From Thiotrichaceae bacterium (lineage in GTDB: Bacteria > Pseudomonadota > Gammaproteobacteria > Thiotrichales > Thiotrichaceae): DNA of 7,393 nt. The DNA lies in the NCBI GenBank assembly GCA_015494435.1, contig WGBH01000530.1:1-7393 (forward strand). Direction: 5' to 3'. Shown in pieces: positions 5,410 through 7,393 of the stretch (position 1 is the first letter of the stretch; each line of letters begins with the position of its first letter). The translations under genes and the position numbers were made by a program. A model generated the notes under the pieces. It did not search any database, was not told the DNA's origin, and saw only the letters and a list, made by a program, of their open reading frames with translations.

Positions 5410-6711
5410 CTAAGTATTCAAATTTAGTTTTTTACGAATCCATTTACCATAACTTAGCTCAAAAATTAGCGAAATAAAAATAAACGCAAAGAAAATAATT
5501 ATCGCCTTAGTATTGCTAGAGTAAGTATGAATTAATAGTGTTATCAGGGCAGCGCCACTGATAATACTGGCAAAGAGTGAGATAAATTTACTCGCTCCTA
5601 TCTGGTCACTTAAGCGATATGCACCAATATTGACAATAAAAAAGATCAACAAAAAGCTACCGCTACCAATAATGGCGATTTCAGTTAAATCAACAGAGTT
5701 AGCTAAGAGCATACTGAATATCATGGTGACAATAATACCAACCGTGGGGATTTGGCGAGCTTCTGTTTCTAAAATCTTCGGTAATTCGCCTTCTTTGGCT
5801 AACATGAATCCAAGTCTTGAATTGCCATAAATAGTGGCATTAATGGCGGAAAAAGTTGCTAATAATGCGGCAACGGATACCAGTGTAAAGCCGATTTGAC
5901 CTAATGCGGGTTTTGCCGCCACCGCTAAGGCATAGTCTTGTGCTTTCATGAGCTGATCTTCGGGGACAGTGCCAACGGTAATCAGAGCAATGCAAATATA
6001 TAGAAAAATAACAATGATCACCGAGCCATAAAATGCGCAGGGTAAATTACGTTCGGGTTGTTTAATCTCTTCTGCGGCATTGGCAATAAGCTCAAAACCT
6101 TCATAGGCAACAAAGATAATCATACCCGCCACGATAATTGAAAAGGAGTCACTCCAATGCTCAGGGGAGAAGCGTTGTACCTCAACAAAAGAAGCCCCTG
6201 TCACCACAATCAACACCAGTAGCACCAGCTTAATAACAACAAATAATGTTTCGGACTTTTCCACAAAGGCAATGCTGATATAATTAATTACCGCTGGCAA
6301 AAAGATCGCTAAGGTGATTAAGCCATGTTTGAGGAGAGCTGAATCACCCCAAGCTGTGCCTTTAAAAAAAGTTTGACCATAAGAAGCAAAGGCGACGGCA
6401 TACAGTGAAATGGTCACCAAATAACTGAGCCAAAGCATTAAATTAGCTGTACCTGAGAGTAAGTTATTTCCAAACGCCTTGTCGATAAAATACACCGTAC
6501 CGCCACGGTTTTGATAAGCCACCGATAATTTGGCATAAGAATAGGCTGTCAGTAACGCCACAATTCCCGCAAAAAAGAAGGCAACCGCTGTTGCCCCATG
6601 CGCTAGTGACACTGCTTCACCGAGCACCGCGAAGATACCACCACCGACCATGCCACCAATGCCGATTGATATTGCACCATATAATCCAATGCTTCGTTTA
6701 TTGTTATTCAT
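5410..6711 (-). CDS. APC-family amino acid permease
   Basis: 433 residues, about twelve transmembrane helices, inner membrane. The N-terminus has the APC helix-1 signature SIGIGGMVGGGIFAVLG (15-31), the glycine-rich unwound segment that binds the substrate backbone. Around residues 200-225 VAYEGFELIANAAEEIKQPE followed by RNLP is the family's helix-6/loop motif. Length and topology fit secondary amino acid transporters (often H+ or Na+ coupled, or exchangers); the substrate cannot be read from sequence. The start ATG 6711 is supported by AGGA 5 nt upstream. It follows the 176-residue membrane protein gene by 15 bp, so the two are probably co-transcribed. No candidate Zur palindrome lies upstream, so I see no link to the zinc genes. 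Confidence 0.92.
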   Translation of the reverse strand: MNNNKRSIGLYGAISIGIGGMVGGGIFAVLGEAVSLAHGATAVAFFFAGIVALLTAYSYAKLSVAYQNRGGTVYFIDKAFGNNLLSGTANLMLWLSYLVTISLYAVAFASYGQTFFKGTAWGDSALLKHGLITLAIFLPAVINYISIAFVEKSETLFVVIKLVLLVLIVVTGASFVEVQRFSPEHWSDSFSIIVAGMIIFVAYEGFELIANAAEEIKQPERNLPCAFYGSVIIVIFLYICIALITVGTVPEDQLMKAQDYALAVAAKPALGQIGFTLVSVAALLATFSAINATIYGNSRLGFMLAKEGELPKILETEARQIPTVGIIVTMIFSMLLANSVDLTEIAIIGSGSFLLIFFIVNIGAYRLSDQIGASKFISLFASIISGAALITLLIHTYSSNTKAIIIFFAFIFISLIFELSYGKWIRKKLNLNT

Positions 6712-6726
6712 TTGAGTCCTAATTTT

Positions 6727-7257
6727 CTAATGAGATTTCAAGGCTTTAAATTCACGCCAGCTAATATAAACGCCAATAATAATGATCGTAAGTGCTATAG
6801 GGATTAATACCCAAACATAAGCCTCAAGATAGGCGGCAATAATAGTTGCTAAGGCAATAAAAATCCCGAGTACCAAAAAACGCCAACCGATATAAATCCC
6901 TGCTAAGAAGGTCGATAGACTCATAATGGTCATTAACACAAACGCCGCACCATTAGCAGGTAGTCGTCCGATATTGAGCAAAACAAAAATAACTTTAAAG
7001 GCAATAAACACCGCCAGCCAATGCAATACTTGTTGGCGTATAAAGTGAAATCCGTCAATTTCTTTTTTGATATAGCGCGACCATTCTAAAATAATGGCAG
7101 CAGTGGCAAACACAGGGATCATCCACATCCAAAAATTCATACTGCGAACACCTGCAATATCGGTATAGGCAATACCAATAAAGCACAACACTAATAGCAG
7201 ACTTAATATTGCTTCACTAATAATAAGGCGGTGAAACCATCCATTGGGCTTTTTCAT
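6727..7257 (-). CDS. Six-helix integral membrane protein of unknown function
   Basis: 176 residues; I do not recognise the family. Hydrophobic segments lie at about 11-33, 41-60, 78-97, 103-123, 126-144 and 147-166, with short loops; the largest loop (60-77, SRYIKKEIDGFHFIRQQV) is basic and probably cytoplasmic. Both termini are basic (MKKPNGWFHR and SWREFKALKSH), suggesting N-in/C-in topology. There are no obvious catalytic or metal motifs. The TAG stop lies 15 bp before the APC permease start, so a partnership or shared regulation with that transporter is plausible but unproven. The start ATG 7257 has only a distant AAGGA (12 nt upstream). It overlaps the stop of a tiny upstream frame as ATGA, so coupled translation is possible. 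Confidence 0.8.
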   Translation of the reverse strand: MKKPNGWFHRLIISEAILSLLLVLCFIGIAYTDIAGVRSMNFWMWMIPVFATAAIILEWSRYIKKEIDGFHFIRQQVLHWLAVFIAFKVIFVLLNIGRLPANGAAFVLMTIMSLSTFLAGIYIGWRFLVLGIFIALATIIAAYLEAYVWVLIPIALTIIIIGVYISWREFKALKSH

Positions 7258-7277
7258 GATTTATCGGCATCCTTCAT
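7254..7277 (-). other. Seven-codon frame overlapping the membrane protein start
   Basis: ATG 7277-7275 begins MKDADKS and ends in a TGA that shares ATGA with the start of the 176-residue gene. The same frame is open for about 26 more codons upstream, to a TAA near 7356, without another ATG. It could be a leader peptide giving translational coupling, or chance. It does place AAGGA upstream of the real start. Confidence 0.2.
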
Positions 7278-7331
7278 ATACCTAAAAAGTAGTTTACACT
7301 TTACCTGAACAGCAATAAATCCAGACAATAG

Positions 7332-7359
7332 AAAACCATAGCCATTCTGAGATGGTTTT
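7332..7359. repeat. Inverted repeat at right edge, possible terminator
   Basis: AAAACCAT (7332-7339) and ATGGTTTT (7352-7359) are perfect 8-bp complements around a 12-nt loop, with one more T after the plus-strand arm. It could be a weak terminator or part of the promoter-proximal region of the membrane protein gene. The rest of 7278-7393 shows no recognisable gene or clear promoter. Confidence 0.3.
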
Positions 7360-7393
7360 TAAAGTACGTTGTTTTTTTATCGCTGTTTTATTA

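Noticed and set aside
1..7393. CRISPR array, tRNA or rRNA genes, attachment sites
   Set aside because: I saw no regularly spaced repeats, no cloverleaf-like T-loop motifs and no rRNA-like conserved stretches on either strand.

Overview
The window looks like chromosomal DNA of a gammaproteobacterium. It is AT-leaning (roughly 40% GC by eye) and uses ATG/GTG starts and TAA/TAG/TGA stops. The Zur regulator, the ZrgA (DUF2796) periplasmic protein and the DUF3299 lipoprotein are families typical of Gammaproteobacteria. I cannot name the genus.

Layout. Positions 1-520 hold no intact gene. There is an open frame running in from the left edge, and two out-of-phase fragments that look like a decayed transposase. 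From 521 to 4384 five genes lie on the minus strand, in transcription order: a Zur-type Fur-family repressor, ZrgA with a long His-rich segment, an ABC ATPase, a MacB/FtsX-type ABC permease with a GTG start overlapping the ATPase stop, and a DUF3299 lipoprotein. Gaps are 30 bp or less, so this is almost certainly one operon. Divergent from it, at 4503-5264 (+), is a LIV-1-like ZIP metal transporter. The intergenic region between zur and the ZIP gene carries two similar palindromes whose centres are 21 bp apart, the best candidate Zur operators in the window. Beyond the ZIP gene are a 42-codon small frame on the minus strand (5270-5398), an APC-family amino acid permease (5410-6711, minus) and a 176-residue six-helix membrane protein of unknown function (6727-7257, minus) that probably shares its transcript.

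How it fits together. The central block reads as a zinc-acquisition locus of the zrg type described in Vibrio cholerae: periplasmic zinc-binding protein, ABC ATPase, permease and DUF3299 lipoprotein, here joined to its own Zur regulator and a divergent ZIP permease. Zn-loaded Zur would bind the shared intergenic palindromes and shut both units off.

The main anomaly is an in-frame TAA at 2790-2792 inside the ATPase gene, between the Walker A half and the signature/Walker B half, with both halves in the same frame and otherwise intact. Either the ABC system has recently been inactivated, leaving ZIP as the working importer, or this is a single-base sequence error.
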